Assembly (NCBI GenBank): GCA_024682215.1
Contig: JAIKZM010000171.1
Location: 1 to 62,795 of the forward strand
DNA: 62,795 nt
Reading direction: 5' to 3'
DNA from: Saccharofermentans sp.
Lineage (GTDB): Bacteria > Bacillota > Clostridia > Saccharofermentanales > Saccharofermentanaceae
Below the pieces are notes generated by a model, which was given only the letters and a program-made list of their open reading frames with translations, made no database searches and was not told the DNA's origin. Below, in pieces: positions 1 to 8,088 of the stretch; position 1 is the first letter of the stretch; the number at the start of each line of letters is the position of its first letter. The position numbers and the translations under genes are program-made.

Positions 1-138
1 ATGATTACCGAGGAGTTTCAAAAACACGTCCTGAACTATGTCTTCAGCATCGTGTTTGGAACCCGAATAATAAACGGCGAACCTGTAAAGATCATCAGAA
101 TAAGCATCAAATAATCTGACTACATCTTCGTTTTTCAA
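1..138 (-). CDS. ECF-type sigma-70 family sigma factor, N-terminal part
   Basis: Reading the minus strand from a TTG at 138 gives 46 codons that run off the window edge. The peptide contains LFDAYSDDLYRFAVYYSG followed by DAEDIVQDVFLKLL, the typical region 2 signature of extracytoplasmic-function sigma factors (core RNA polymerase binding and -10 recognition). A GGAGG sits 9 bases upstream of the TTG, which decides the start. The gene is divergent from the aromatic pathway operon, with 161 bases between them. Only region 2 is visible, so neither the sigma group nor a cognate anti-sigma factor can be identified. Confidence 0.8.
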   Translation of the reverse strand, partial: MKNEDVVRLFDAYSDDLYRFAVYYSGSKHDAEDIVQDVFLKLLGNH

Positions 139-299
139 AATTCTCTGCCTCCGGTGTTATTTGAGATCTCACCTATAAGACGATTCAGATCAGACTTTTC
201 TTACAGGAGTATATCGTTATTTTTTAATCGATAATAATTCCGCTTATACATCAAAACATGTGCGAAAAATGATATTATTCTTTCAAGGGGGTAATAGCC

Positions 300-1841
300 A
301 TGGAAGATCTTGATAAACTTCGCAGCGAAATTGATTCCATTGACCGTGATATCCTTGATGCCTTCGAGAGAAGAACGGCGGTATCGCGTAAGATCGGTAA
401 CCTGAAACGCTCTGAAGGAATGGCCGTTGTAGACGGCGCCCGCGAAGAAGCATTATTCGCAAAACTCAAAAAGACTGCAGGTTTTGAGAGCAGACCGTAT
501 GTTGAAGATCTTTACCGTGAGATACTGAAGCTTTCCAAGGCGCATCAGAACAAACCCGCTTACGGCGTGCTGGGCCGTACGCTGGGGCACACGTATTCCC
601 CTGAGATCCATAATCTTCTGGATCCTTCATATACTTATTCCGTTATCGAAAGAGAACCCACAGAGCTCGATGAGCTTTTCGGGGGCAAAGTCTTCAAAGG
701 TTTTAACGTAACGATCCCTTACAAGAAGGAAGCTGCCGCGCGCTGCGACGTGCTTGATGAAGCGGCTCAGGAGACGGGAAGCGTAAATACCGTTGTTTTC
801 GGAAACGACGGAAAGACCTACGGTTATAACACCGATTACTACGGCTTTATCTACATGGTAAACCGCAAGGGAATAGAGATCGCAGGCAAGGACGTTCTCG
901 TTCTCGGAACGGGCGGAGCCGCTGCTGCGGTCAACTATGCGCTCAAGACTTTGGGCGCTGCAAATATCCTGTGCTGCGGACGCACTTCAGAGATCAATTA
1001 TGAAAATGTCTATGACATGGCATGTAATGTCCAGGTCATCGTAAACACGACACCTGTAGGCATGTACCCCAACGTCAATGAGAGACTCATAGATCTTGAC
1101 GGATTCCCGAGGCTTGAAGCATGCTGCGACCTCATCTACAATCCTTCGCGCACGAGATTCCTCCAGGATGCCGAGGACTTGGGACTTAAGATCTGCGGCG
1201 GACTTTCGATGCTAGTGGCACAGGCATATAAGGCTTCAATGCTCTTCAAGGGCGATACCGCATCTGCCGAAAAACTTGGATATGAGAAGAACGATACCAT
1301 CGAGCAGATAATCAGGACGCTGAAGCTCAAGATGAGGAACATCACCCTCATCGGAATGCCGGGATGCGGCAAGACCACGATGGCCAAGCGCATTTCCGCC
1401 ATCACGGGAAGACAGCTCGTCGACCTGGATTACGCATACAGGGATAAATTCGGAATGACGTCAGCTGAGGCTATCTCAGGTCTCGGTGAAGACGCTTTCA
1501 GAGACAACGAGTGCGAAGTAGCCAGCGAGATTCTCCCGGAGAGCGGACTCGTCATCTCGTGCGGAGGCGGCATCGTTACGCGTCCCGAGAATAAGTTCTT
1601 TGTAAGATGCAATTCCTATGTCATCTATCTTGAAAGGCCTCTGGAGACGCTTTCGGATCACAACCGTCCGGTATCGATACAGCACGGCGTCGAAAAGCTC
1701 TTCAGCCAGCGTAAGGAAAAGTATGAGACCTGGTGCGATTACAGGCTCAAGCTGGATACCTATCCTGACAAGCAGTCCTATATAGACAACGGACCGCTCG
1801 AGGCGATGAAACTTTTAGAAAAGATAGAGAATGACGCATGA
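300..1841 (+). CDS. aroE/aroK: Trifunctional chorismate mutase - shikimate dehydrogenase - shikimate kinase
   Basis: 513 residues with three domains in order. Residues 1-85 look like an AroQ-type chorismate mutase helix bundle (LRSEIDSIDRDILDAFERR). Residues 86-325 are shikimate dehydrogenase: NVTIPYK with catalytic Lys142, NTD at 177-179, and a GTGGAAAA nucleotide loop near 203-210. Residues 345-513 are shikimate kinase with P-loop GMPGCGKTT (352-360) and CGGG at 421-424. Together these cover NADPH-dependent reduction of dehydroshikimate, shikimate phosphorylation and conversion of chorismate to prephenate in the cytosol. AAGGGGG lies 8 bases before the ATG. The gene overlaps the following dehydroquinase by 4 bases, so the two are co-translated. 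Domain calls are from motifs; activity of each domain is inferred. Confidence 0.92.
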   Translation: MEDLDKLRSEIDSIDRDILDAFERRTAVSRKIGNLKRSEGMAVVDGAREEALFAKLKKTAGFESRPYVEDLYREILKLSKAHQNKPAYGVLGRTLGHTYSPEIHNLLDPSYTYSVIEREPTELDELFGGKVFKGFNVTIPYKKEAAARCDVLDEAAQETGSVNTVVFGNDGKTYGYNTDYYGFIYMVNRKGIEIAGKDVLVLGTGGAAAAVNYALKTLGAANILCCGRTSEINYENVYDMACNVQVIVNTTPVGMYPNVNERLIDLDGFPRLEACCDLIYNPSRTRFLQDAEDLGLKICGGLSMLVAQAYKASMLFKGDTASAEKLGYEKNDTIEQIIRTLKLKMRNITLIGMPGCGKTTMAKRISAITGRQLVDLDYAYRDKFGMTSAEAISGLGEDAFRDNECEVASEILPESGLVISCGGGIVTRPENKFFVRCNSYVIYLERPLETLSDHNRPVSIQHGVEKLFSQRKEKYETWCDYRLKLDTYPDKQSYIDNGPLEAMKLLEKIENDA

Positions 1842-2275
1842 AGATACTTGTATTAAACGGTCCCAATCTCAACATGCTTGGGATAAGGGAACCCGGCATC
1901 TACGGCAGTTCTACCTATGACGATCTTGTTTCCATGATCGTAAAATACTGCAGCGAAAAGGGAATAGACGTTGAATGCAGCCAGAGCAATCACGAGGGCG
2001 ACCTGGTCGACATGATCCATCAGGCTTATTTCGATAAGGTTGACGGTATCGTGATCAATCCGGGCGCGTATACCCACACCTCGGTCGCGCTCCTTGACGC
2101 ACTCAAGGCTGTGTCGATCCCCGCAGTCGAGGTACATATTTCGCACGTTTCCGAGAGAGAACCGTTCAGACAGATCTCCTACGTGTCCTACTATTGCTTC
2201 AAAACGATAATGGGTAAAGGCTTTGACGGCTATATTGAGGCGATAGATCTTCTTGAGGAGAAGATAAAGAATTAA
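1838..2275 (+). CDS. aroQ: Type II 3-dehydroquinate dehydratase
   Basis: 145 residues, the normal length for the dodecameric type II enzyme, which interconverts 3-dehydroquinate and 3-dehydroshikimate. The N-terminal LVLNGPNLNMLGIREPGIYG carries the family signature and the catalytic Tyr (GIYG). INPGAYTHTSVAL contains the conserved Asn-Pro-Gly-Ala-Tyr-Thr-His block, and VEVHISHVSERE matches the HxS substrate-binding segment. The ATG overlaps the TGA of the upstream CM-AroE-AroK fusion (ATGA). The two genes therefore supply three consecutive shikimate-pathway steps plus chorismate mutase. No other aromatic genes follow in the window. Confidence 0.95.
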   Translation: MKILVLNGPNLNMLGIREPGIYGSSTYDDLVSMIVKYCSEKGIDVECSQSNHEGDLVDMIHQAYFDKVDGIVINPGAYTHTSVALLDALKAVSIPAVEVHISHVSEREPFRQISYVSYYCFKTIMGKGFDGYIEAIDLLEEKIKN

Positions 2276-2375
2276 GGCAATTCACAAAGCTTTGCCACGG
2301 CCTTCCGGAGAATTCCATATTGATTTGTGTTAGAATTCTCAAAGAATTCTTTATTATTTATATTGGAGGCTCGAT

Positions 2376-3419
2376 ATGGCATCTAATTTCTGCCGTAACT
2401 GCGGTTTTAGACTTACACCCGGAAAATCATTCTGCGGTAATTGCGGTACCATGGTAAGCACGGCTGTGCCGGCACAGGCACCTGTTCAATCCGCACCCGC
2501 ACCGGCAGTTCCTGCAGCTCCCGCTGCAGAGCCTGCACCCGTACAGCCGGAAGTATCCGCTCCTGCTGCAGAGCCCGTTGTGCCTGAAAAACCCCAGCCA
2601 ATGCAGACAGTCGTTACTTATCATCCGGAAGAGACTGTAACAAAGGAACTTCCCGCTGAGGCTGTGCGCCAGCTTGCCGAAGTACAGGAAACTCCTGCAG
2701 AAGCGGCATTACAGGTAAATGAGGCAGCCGCCGTACCGGTTGTCCCCGTAGTTCCTGCTTCACCCGTACCTGCAACGGTACCGGTAGCGGTACCTGCACC
2801 CGCGCCGGCTCCTGTAGCACCTGCCGCACCGGCTGTTCCCCAAAAGAAGAAACATACGGGCCTTATCGTCGGTCTTATCTGCGGCGCTGTTGCTCTGGTC
2901 CTGATAGCAGGCATCCTTATCGTGCTGTTTTCAGGGGTCATCAGCAAAGCAAATGACGCAAGAACGGGAAGGACAGTGCTTGACCGCATAGAAGTTATGG
3001 ATGAGGTTTCTTCAGGCAAGAACTATACGGTCTACGACAAGGATTTCGAGAAAAAGATCGAAGAGATCAGATGGTGGGATTACGATGGTGCCATGAAGAG
3101 CCAGGGCGTTTATTACCATGATGCAAATAAGATCGCTTTCTCAATCAAGGTTAACGATAAGACAGATGAGAGGCTCTATTATGCTTTCTTCTACAGCAAG
3201 GACGATGATTTCACCGCAGAAGATCTGGATAAGGCCGAGGCGAGTGACATGATCACGCCTTCTTATTACAAGGACGGCAGCGCTTACTACAACATTGAGT
3301 GCGGAAAGTCCTTAAAGCCCGGTCACTACTGCGTTATCGTCAGCAAGGATAGAACTTTCAACAAGCCTTATGCCGTTGCGTATGCAAGAATTCTGGACGA
3401 AATGTCCAAGGCTGAATGA
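2376..3419 (+). CDS. Zinc-ribbon, Pro/Ala-rich linker, single-pass membrane protein
   Basis: 347 residues. The N-terminus has two CxxC knuckles (FCRNCG and FCGNCG, residues 6-23), a zinc ribbon. A long Ala/Pro/Val-rich linker (about 30-160) follows, then a Lys-rich stop and one hydrophobic segment (HTGLIVGLICGAVALVLI, about 163-187). The remaining 160 residues would lie outside the cell and match no family I recognise. The predicted topology is cytoplasmic zinc ribbon, membrane, extracellular domain. TGGAGG precedes the ATG and a clear terminator follows. Two other zinc-ribbon membrane proteins occur in the window (8089-8793 and 40411-41016). Function unknown. Confidence 0.8.
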   Translation: MASNFCRNCGFRLTPGKSFCGNCGTMVSTAVPAQAPVQSAPAPAVPAAPAAEPAPVQPEVSAPAAEPVVPEKPQPMQTVVTYHPEETVTKELPAEAVRQLAEVQETPAEAALQVNEAAAVPVVPVVPASPVPATVPVAVPAPAPAPVAPAAPAVPQKKKHTGLIVGLICGAVALVLIAGILIVLFSGVISKANDARTGRTVLDRIEVMDEVSSGKNYTVYDKDFEKKIEEIRWWDYDGAMKSQGVYYHDANKIAFSIKVNDKTDERLYYAFFYSKDDDFTAEDLDKAEASDMITPSYYKDGSAYYNIECGKSLKPGHYCVIVSKDRTFNKPYAVAYARILDEMSKAE

Positions 3420-3439
3420 CAGAACAGACAGAATAATTA

Positions 3440-3480
3440 AAGCCTGCCAGATCCGGATCCGGGGTTTGGCAGGCTTTTTG
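3440..3480 (+). terminator. Rho-independent terminator
   Basis: AAGCCTGCCA pairs with TGGCAGGCTT around a 17-base loop and is followed by a T-rich tract. It ends the zinc-ribbon protein transcript. The A-rich left flank means it could also slow transcription of the convergent lipoprotein gene. Confidence 0.9.
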
Positions 3481-3499
3481 TTTTGGGTTGTTAGAAAGA

Positions 3500-4078
3500 T
3501 CAGGGATGTTCAACGCCGATCTCTTTGCAGAGATTGTCTATCTGTCTTTCGATATCGCTCCTGTTGTCGCTGGCCATCATGATGATCACGGTCTTGCCCT
3601 TGAAATAGAGAGCATCGTGATAGGCGGTGTAGGTCTTTCCGTCGCTTTCGTTCAGCCTTCCGTTGATGAGAACATATCCGGAAGTATCGCTTGAGTTTTC
3701 TGAATAAGCGCCGAAAAAGCCTTTCGTGGACCATACATCATTGTATTTTTTATAGAAATGGTCGAAAAGCAGTTTCGCGGTCTTTTCTTCGGAACAGCGG
3801 ACGTACGCAAAGTAATTTTCGTTGTCGGCGGTAGCTTCGAGGCAGTATTCGTATATGTATTCGGTCTCGTCATCGGGGAAGTTGAAGGCGTGTTCCCTGT
3901 GAATGGTATGTTCTTCTTTGGGGATTCCGACTGTCTCCAGTGCCTTGATGAAGGTTTCCTCACCGCAGTCGGTGAATGACGACATGTCGACCGTGGGCTC
4001 GCTGCGCTTGAAGCCGCATCCGGTAAAAGCCGCAAATGATAAGATGCATATTGTGAGCATCGCGAAAAGCTTACGCAT
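3500..4078 (-). CDS. Putative lipoprotein of unknown function
   Basis: 192 residues. A lipoprotein signal peptide (MRKLFAMLTICILSF) ends in lipobox FTGC near residue 20, so the mature protein is probably anchored to the outer face of the membrane. The rest is acidic and aromatic, contains ADNENYFAYVRCSEE, and ends in a domain with no recognisable family. I chose the ATG at 4078 over the TTG immediately upstream because GAGAGG lies 8 bases before it. It is monocistronic and convergent with the zinc-ribbon gene. Confidence 0.75.
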   Translation of the reverse strand: MRKLFAMLTICILSFAAFTGCGFKRSEPTVDMSSFTDCGEETFIKALETVGIPKEEHTIHREHAFNFPDDETEYIYEYCLEATADNENYFAYVRCSEEKTAKLLFDHFYKKYNDVWSTKGFFGAYSENSSDTSGYVLINGRLNESDGKTYTAYHDALYFKGKTVIIMMASDNRSDIERQIDNLCKEIGVEHP

Positions 4079-4157
4079 CAAAACAACCTCTCAAAATTTA
4101 TTTCCTGCGCATTATAGTAGAAATAAAAACGATAATCAAATCGGGCAGGGCTTTTTG

Positions 4158-4186
4158 TTGTCAACGCAAAATGACTGTGATATACT
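4158..4186 (+). promoter_or_regulatory. Promoter of tRNA-Thr
   Basis: TTGTCA (4158-4163), a 17-base spacer and TATACT (4181-4186) form a strong housekeeping promoter. The start site would fall near 4193, about 14 bases before the mature tRNA. Confidence 0.8.
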
Positions 4187-4206
4187 TCAAAGGCTGTTTT
4201 AGTTCT

Positions 4207-4282
4207 GCCCCTATAGCTCAGTAGGTAGAGCGCATCCATGGTAAGGATGAGGTCGCCAGTTCAAATCTGGCTGGGGGCTCCA
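4207..4282 (+). tRNA. tRNA-Thr (anticodon GGT)
   Basis: A full cloverleaf can be folded. The acceptor stem is GCCCCTA/TGGGGGC with one G-U pair, and the D arm contains GCTCAGTAGGTAGAGC. The anticodon stem is CATCC/GGATG with loop ATGGTAA, giving anticodon GGT for ACC/ACU. The T arm is GCCAG-TTCAAAT-CTGGC and a CCA end is encoded. It has its own promoter and terminator, so it is a single-gene unit. Confidence 0.97.
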
Positions 4283-4284
4283 TA

Positions 4285-4316
4285 AAACCCGTTCGGTCTG
4301 ACCGGACGGGTTTTTT
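4285..4316 (+). terminator. Terminator after tRNA-Thr, probably bidirectional
   Basis: AACCCGT-CGGTC pairs with GACCG-ACGGGTT and is followed by six T residues. The stop codon of the opposing azlD gene lies at the edge of the T tract. The minus-strand copy ends in GGGTTTTA, so it may end both units. Confidence 0.88.
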
Positions 4317-4641
4317 ATTTCATCTGTATGAGCATCATGACACCGGTAGCGGCAAGTGTTGCAACGCAGGCTCCTACCGCGACCGTGAGAAGCGATTTTT
4401 CGAAGAAACTGAGGACCAGCGCGACAGCAAGGCCGGCGCAGGCTGTCGGTAGAGAGCCTGTTGCATAAAGGATGGCCGGGAAGGTCATTGCCGAAAGGAC
4501 CGTGTAGGGTATCAGGTCAAAGAACGCTTTGATGCGCTTGCTGGTGATCTTTTTCCTGAAAAGAGTGAAGGGCAGGGCACGGACAAGATAAGTCGTGAAT
4601 GCCATGACGAACAGGTATGTAAGGAAGACCGTTATGTTCAT
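4315..4641 (-). CDS. azlD: AzlD-family branched-chain amino acid exporter subunit
   Basis: 108 residues with about four hydrophobic segments. The pattern TYLVRALPFTLFRKKITSKRIKAFFDLIPYTVLSAMTFP is characteristic of AzlD, the small partner of AzlC in export of branched-chain amino acids and their analogues. It overlaps the upstream azlC by 4 bases (ATGA), the usual arrangement for this pair. The product is an integral membrane protein. Confidence 0.9.
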   Translation of the reverse strand: MNITVFLTYLFVMAFTTYLVRALPFTLFRKKITSKRIKAFFDLIPYTVLSAMTFPAILYATGSLPTACAGLAVALVLSFFEKSLLTVAVGACVATLAATGVMMLIQMK

Positions 4642-5411
4642 GCGGCAACTTCCTTTTCGCCCTCATCATCGTGAGGGAAGCAGAAGACTCCGACGAGAGC
4701 TGCGATCACCGCTGCGATTATTACCGCAAATCCTGATGAGATGTGCGATTTGAGCCACGGAACATAGAAAAGCAGACACGAGATGGTGCACGCTATAAGG
4801 GAACATGCCATTACCATGCGGCTGTGCTTTGCCTTAGGTATTACTATCGAAATGAACATTCCGTATATGCCGACGGCGAGCGCATTGGTAAGAAATTCTG
4901 GAAAGATCCCGCCCAGTATCGCACCGAGCAGTGTGCCTGTTACCCAGCCGGTCACCGGAAGCACAGTAAGTCCGAAAAAATACTTTGAGCCGACTTCGTG
5001 ATCCTTGCTGACTGCTACACCGAAGATCTCATCGGTCAGTCCGTATGCAAGAAGCGCGCGCTTAACGGTATTCATGGACCGGTCGGTCTTTTGGGACAGC
5101 GAGATCGCCATGAGGGAATAGCGCAGGTTGATGACTATCTGGGATATCATCATCTCGATCAGGCCGCCCGAAGCAGACATTATGCCCACACCGGCGACCT
5201 GTCCGGCAGAAGTTATATTGGTAAGCGAGACCAGCACTGCCTGCCACCAGGAAAGCCCTGAGGACACAGCGAGGATCCCGAATGAGAATGAGACTGAAAG
5301 GTAGCCTAAGCCTATCGCCAGACCGTCTTTTAAGCCCTCGTGAAAAGTCCCGCCGTTTTTTGCGGCGGGAACTGAAGTGTCCTGGATTTTGACGTCAGAC
5401 TCAGGTGCCAT
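4638..5411 (-). CDS. azlC: AzlC-family amino acid exporter, large subunit
   Basis: 257 residues, with a hydrophilic N-terminus of about 30 residues followed by multiple membrane segments. EGLKDGLAIGLGYLSVSFSFGILA and SLTNITSAGQVAGV match the AzlC family, which forms a two-component exporter with AzlD. The ATG at 5411 lies inside the last codons of the upstream lipoprotein gene (11-base overlap), implying translational coupling. No strong ribosome binding site is visible, so the start is slightly uncertain. Confidence 0.88.
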   Translation of the reverse strand: MAPESDVKIQDTSVPAAKNGGTFHEGLKDGLAIGLGYLSVSFSFGILAVSSGLSWWQAVLVSLTNITSAGQVAGVGIMSASGGLIEMMISQIVINLRYSLMAISLSQKTDRSMNTVKRALLAYGLTDEIFGVAVSKDHEVGSKYFFGLTVLPVTGWVTGTLLGAILGGIFPEFLTNALAVGIYGMFISIVIPKAKHSRMVMACSLIACTISCLLFYVPWLKSHISSGFAVIIAAVIAALVGVFCFPHDDEGEKEVAA

Positions 5412-5994
5412 ACTTAGCCATTATCTCGTCAAAGCTGAAATACATGTCGAGCTGCTTCTGCTTTGCTGCGGCATCCTCAGTGTTGAGAGCGACAACCTTA
5501 TAGATGCTCGAAGTGTTGTAATCGAGCTTGTAGACCATATTCTTTGCAATATAGTATTTCTCTACGGGATCGTATCTTCCGTCATTGTAGATCGTTGTCC
5601 TTGCCATGAACAAAGCGTCCTTCAGGTCGAAATATTCGTCCATGACGGTCTTGTCTTCATATTTCTTTTCCTGCTGGAGGACCCTGTATTTGTCATCGGG
5701 AGAAATGGTGAACCTGCTGTGGCAAGAGGTTCCGCCGAAAGTCTTGTCATCCGTTTCCGTTATCTTGCACTCAGACATATGCGCATGCATGTAATCGTTA
5801 AGCGCGGCGTCATATTTGGAAAGGGTAGTGGCAAGTTCGTTATATGCGAGTTCACCGGGAGTGGTCTGTCTGGCGATCGTTGTTGTCATGTTGGGATCGG
5901 AATAGATCTTTTTTCCGCAGCCTGAAAACAGCGTTAGTGATGAGGCAAAGGCCAGGATTACTGCCGCTGTCTTTACTGATAAGCTAATTTTCAT
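5401..5994 (-). CDS. Putative lipoprotein upstream of azlCD
   Basis: 197 residues with a signal peptide ending in lipobox LFSGC near residue 26. The mature part is rich in Asp, Lys and Tyr and contains ARTTIYNDGRYDPVEKYYIAKNMVYKLDY, a beta-rich-looking stretch. I recognise no family. The gene runs directly into azlC with an overlap, so the two are probably one transcript; whether the lipoprotein acts with the exporter is unknown. Confidence 0.75.
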   Translation of the reverse strand: MKISLSVKTAAVILAFASSLTLFSGCGKKIYSDPNMTTTIARQTTPGELAYNELATTLSKYDAALNDYMHAHMSECKITETDDKTFGGTSCHSRFTISPDDKYRVLQQEKKYEDKTVMDEYFDLKDALFMARTTIYNDGRYDPVEKYYIAKNMVYKLDYNTSSIYKVVALNTEDAAAKQKQLDMYFSFDEIMAKYGT

Positions 5995-6056
5995 AGATCA
6001 CGCCCCCGTAATTTTGAATTAAACCGCTCAATTATATCATGAAAAGAGTAAGCAAG

Positions 6057-6085
6057 TTGACAAAGCCAAATAAAGATTATAAAAT
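6057..6085 (+). promoter_or_regulatory. Promoter of tRNA-Ser
   Basis: A consensus TTGACA (6057-6062), a 17-base spacer and TAAAAT (6080-6085). It gives a leader of about 33 bases before the tRNA at 6125 and points away from the divergent lipoprotein-azlCD operon. Confidence 0.8.
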
Positions 6086-6124
6086 CATTAAGCATTTTTG
6101 TTGGCATCATTCAACAAAGTTTAT

Positions 6125-6217
6125 GGAGAAGTCGCCTAGCCTGGTCGAGGGCGCACGACTGGAAATCGTGTAAACCCCAAAAGGGTTTCGAGGGTTCGAA
6201 TCCCTCCTTCTCCGCCA
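6125..6217 (+). tRNA. tRNA-Ser (anticodon GGA)
   Basis: 93 bases. The acceptor stem is GGAGAAG/CTTCTCC, the anticodon stem is CACGA/TCGTG with loop CTGGAAA (anticodon GGA), and a long variable arm (ACCCCAAAAGGGTTT) is typical of class II serine tRNA. The T arm is GAGGG-TTCGAAT-CCCTC, followed by GCCA at the end. Confidence 0.97.
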
Positions 6218-6223
6218 GAACAG

Positions 6224-6259
6224 ACCTCCCGCTGCCAATGCTCCGGGAGGTTCTTTTTT
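6224..6259 (+). terminator. Terminator after tRNA-Ser
   Basis: ACCTCCCG pairs with CGGGAGGT, followed by a run of T residues. It lies immediately before the convergent end of the membrane protein gene at 6262. Confidence 0.88.
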
Positions 6260-6261
6260 GC

Positions 6262-8052
6262 TCATTCAGGTATATAGAACTTCCAGATCTTGCAGCTGCT
6301 TTCCTCGCCGACAAGTTTCATCTGTGCGTTGGGATAATAGTGCTTGCGTATGTAAGCAAGTTTTTCATTGTAATACAGGTTGTCTATCACGTAGATATTG
6401 TCTTTTACAAGACTGCGGTAAGGGTTTACGGGATCGATCCCGTTATGCTCGTACACATAGGATTCTCCGGGATACTGCATCATCAGCGTGCCGCCGAGAG
6501 TGTAGAAGTTATCCGCGAAATATCCCTTTTCCATGCGCAGCCACGGCTTGTAGTCGTAGTTGATCAGGCCGAACGTAAGAGGATCAAACAGGTAAAAATC
6601 ACCGGTGCTGTTTTCCATCCTGCTTAAGATCTTCTCGTGGTAACGGCGTGCGGATACGGTAACGCGGTACTTGGGGAAGACATATCCGTCACAGCCGAAG
6701 ACTTTGTATATATGATCAAAGTACTTCACATCATCGAGAGTCTTATATGAATTGTCCGGTATGTAAGTTCCGGCCTGATAGATCATCAGTGTAATGATGC
6801 CTGCTATGACCGCAAATGAATAGATCTCCCTGCTTATACTGATCTTCCTGGGTTCTTTTCCTATTGAAACCGCTATTGAAGCGAAAGCGGCAAAGAACAC
6901 GCCGTACTCAACTCGGTATACCGTGCGGTACAGATATGAAAAGAGCAGCAGTATGGCAGCGCAGCCCAATATCGAGCTGATAATGACGAACAGGCTCTTT
7001 TTGCTGCTTATGGCATATAGGAGCGAAATGAGCACGAGGCCGAGAGTTGCTGCATAGAACCAGTATGTTTTGCCGATAAACGAGTTGACCGTTCTCGAAA
7101 TATCGGCAGAGCTTGGCGAATTATAATCCTTGAATATGCCGGAAAGACCGGAGAGCTTTTCGGGAGTGAAAACGTCCAGATCGGTAAAGTTCCAAGTATC
7201 AAGCATCACATAATCGGTCTTGTCTATTCCAAGCTTTTCAAGGGCGGGACCGTATTTCTCATATTCAGGGTGCTTGACGTCTGAAACGGGGACCCTGTAA
7301 CTGTTCAGCTCAATAAATTGTGTATATGCAGGATCCGCTTTCCATATGACGTTGTTGACCAGCTGAAGGCCGAAAGCGGTGCAGATCAGGACTATGCATA
7401 GAACAAATCTTTTTGCTGTGTCCTTGAAAGTTCCTTTCCGTATTAAAGATACAAACATGATAAAAAGGAACAGGATTATGCTGTAAATGCATTCCAATCT
7501 GATCATGCTTCCGAAAAGGAAGACAAGGCCGCCCGCTGCGGCTGCCGTTTTCCTGTGCTTGAGACCGGGATCCGTTATTCCTTCGAGGAAAAGAAGACCT
7601 CCTGCAGTCATTACCGCGGCTGCCGTTTTGGTGAACTGTACAAGTATGAACAGGTCATTGGAAAAGCAGGCGACAAGTATAAATGAGGCCAGCAGTCCGA
7701 TGCCCGCTTTGTTGTGTCTCAGGATCAGCCATACGGTTATTATCATCGACAGCAGGCCGGCCGCTTCGAGCATCACAAAGTAAAAACTGACAGCGGGTAT
7801 CAGGGTATATAAGCCTTTCAGCATGTAGCCGAGAAGGATGTTTGAGAACAACAGATGAGGGTCATATTGTCCTGTCAAAGCGCCGGACAATACGGCATCC
7901 ATCCAGAAATCATCATTCGTCTCGTACTTCGGATCGCAAAAGATGATTGCAGCAAGGAAGACTAAAGAAGAGAGAATGACTGCAGTTATCAACGGATGAG
8001 CCGAAATCTTATCTGCTAACTTGTTGCTCCCCGGCTTTTCCTGCTTACCCAA
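6262..8052 (-). CDS. Polytopic membrane protein, possibly GT-C glycosyltransferase-like
   Basis: 596 residues from a TTG at 8052. The TTG is chosen because CAGGAG lies 8 bases upstream; an in-frame TTG at 8073 has no such site. About ten membrane segments occupy the first 420 residues, and the C-terminal 180 residues are soluble. The first loop contains YETNDDFWMDAVLSG, an acidic motif after membrane helix 1 that resembles the catalytic loop of GT-C lipid-linked sugar transferases. The similarity is positional only. The soluble tail and the lack of clustered sugar genes leave the substrate unknown. Confidence 0.75.
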   Translation of the reverse strand: MGKQEKPGSNKLADKISAHPLITAVILSSLVFLAAIIFCDPKYETNDDFWMDAVLSGALTGQYDPHLLFSNILLGYMLKGLYTLIPAVSFYFVMLEAAGLLSMIITVWLILRHNKAGIGLLASFILVACFSNDLFILVQFTKTAAAVMTAGGLLFLEGITDPGLKHRKTAAAAGGLVFLFGSMIRLECIYSIILFLFIMFVSLIRKGTFKDTAKRFVLCIVLICTAFGLQLVNNVIWKADPAYTQFIELNSYRVPVSDVKHPEYEKYGPALEKLGIDKTDYVMLDTWNFTDLDVFTPEKLSGLSGIFKDYNSPSSADISRTVNSFIGKTYWFYAATLGLVLISLLYAISSKKSLFVIISSILGCAAILLLFSYLYRTVYRVEYGVFFAAFASIAVSIGKEPRKISISREIYSFAVIAGIITLMIYQAGTYIPDNSYKTLDDVKYFDHIYKVFGCDGYVFPKYRVTVSARRYHEKILSRMENSTGDFYLFDPLTFGLINYDYKPWLRMEKGYFADNFYTLGGTLMMQYPGESYVYEHNGIDPVNPYRSLVKDNIYVIDNLYYNEKLAYIRKHYYPNAQMKLVGEESSCKIWKFYIPE

Positions 8053-8088
8053 AGCAAACACTCCTGCGGTCAATGCGTTTCTGAGATC

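Noticed and set aside
2276..2375. Short CAAAG...GCCACGGCC stretch resembling part of a c-di-GMP riboswitch core
   Set aside because: The other conserved strand and the second stem are missing and the interval is too short for the full fold.
5377..5925. 182-codon plus-strand open frame
   Set aside because: It is antisense to the lipoprotein upstream of azlC, whose lipobox and overlap with azlC are convincing.
4207..6217. Possible integration at the tRNA genes
   Set aside because: No integrase and no direct repeat of a tRNA 3' end was found nearby.
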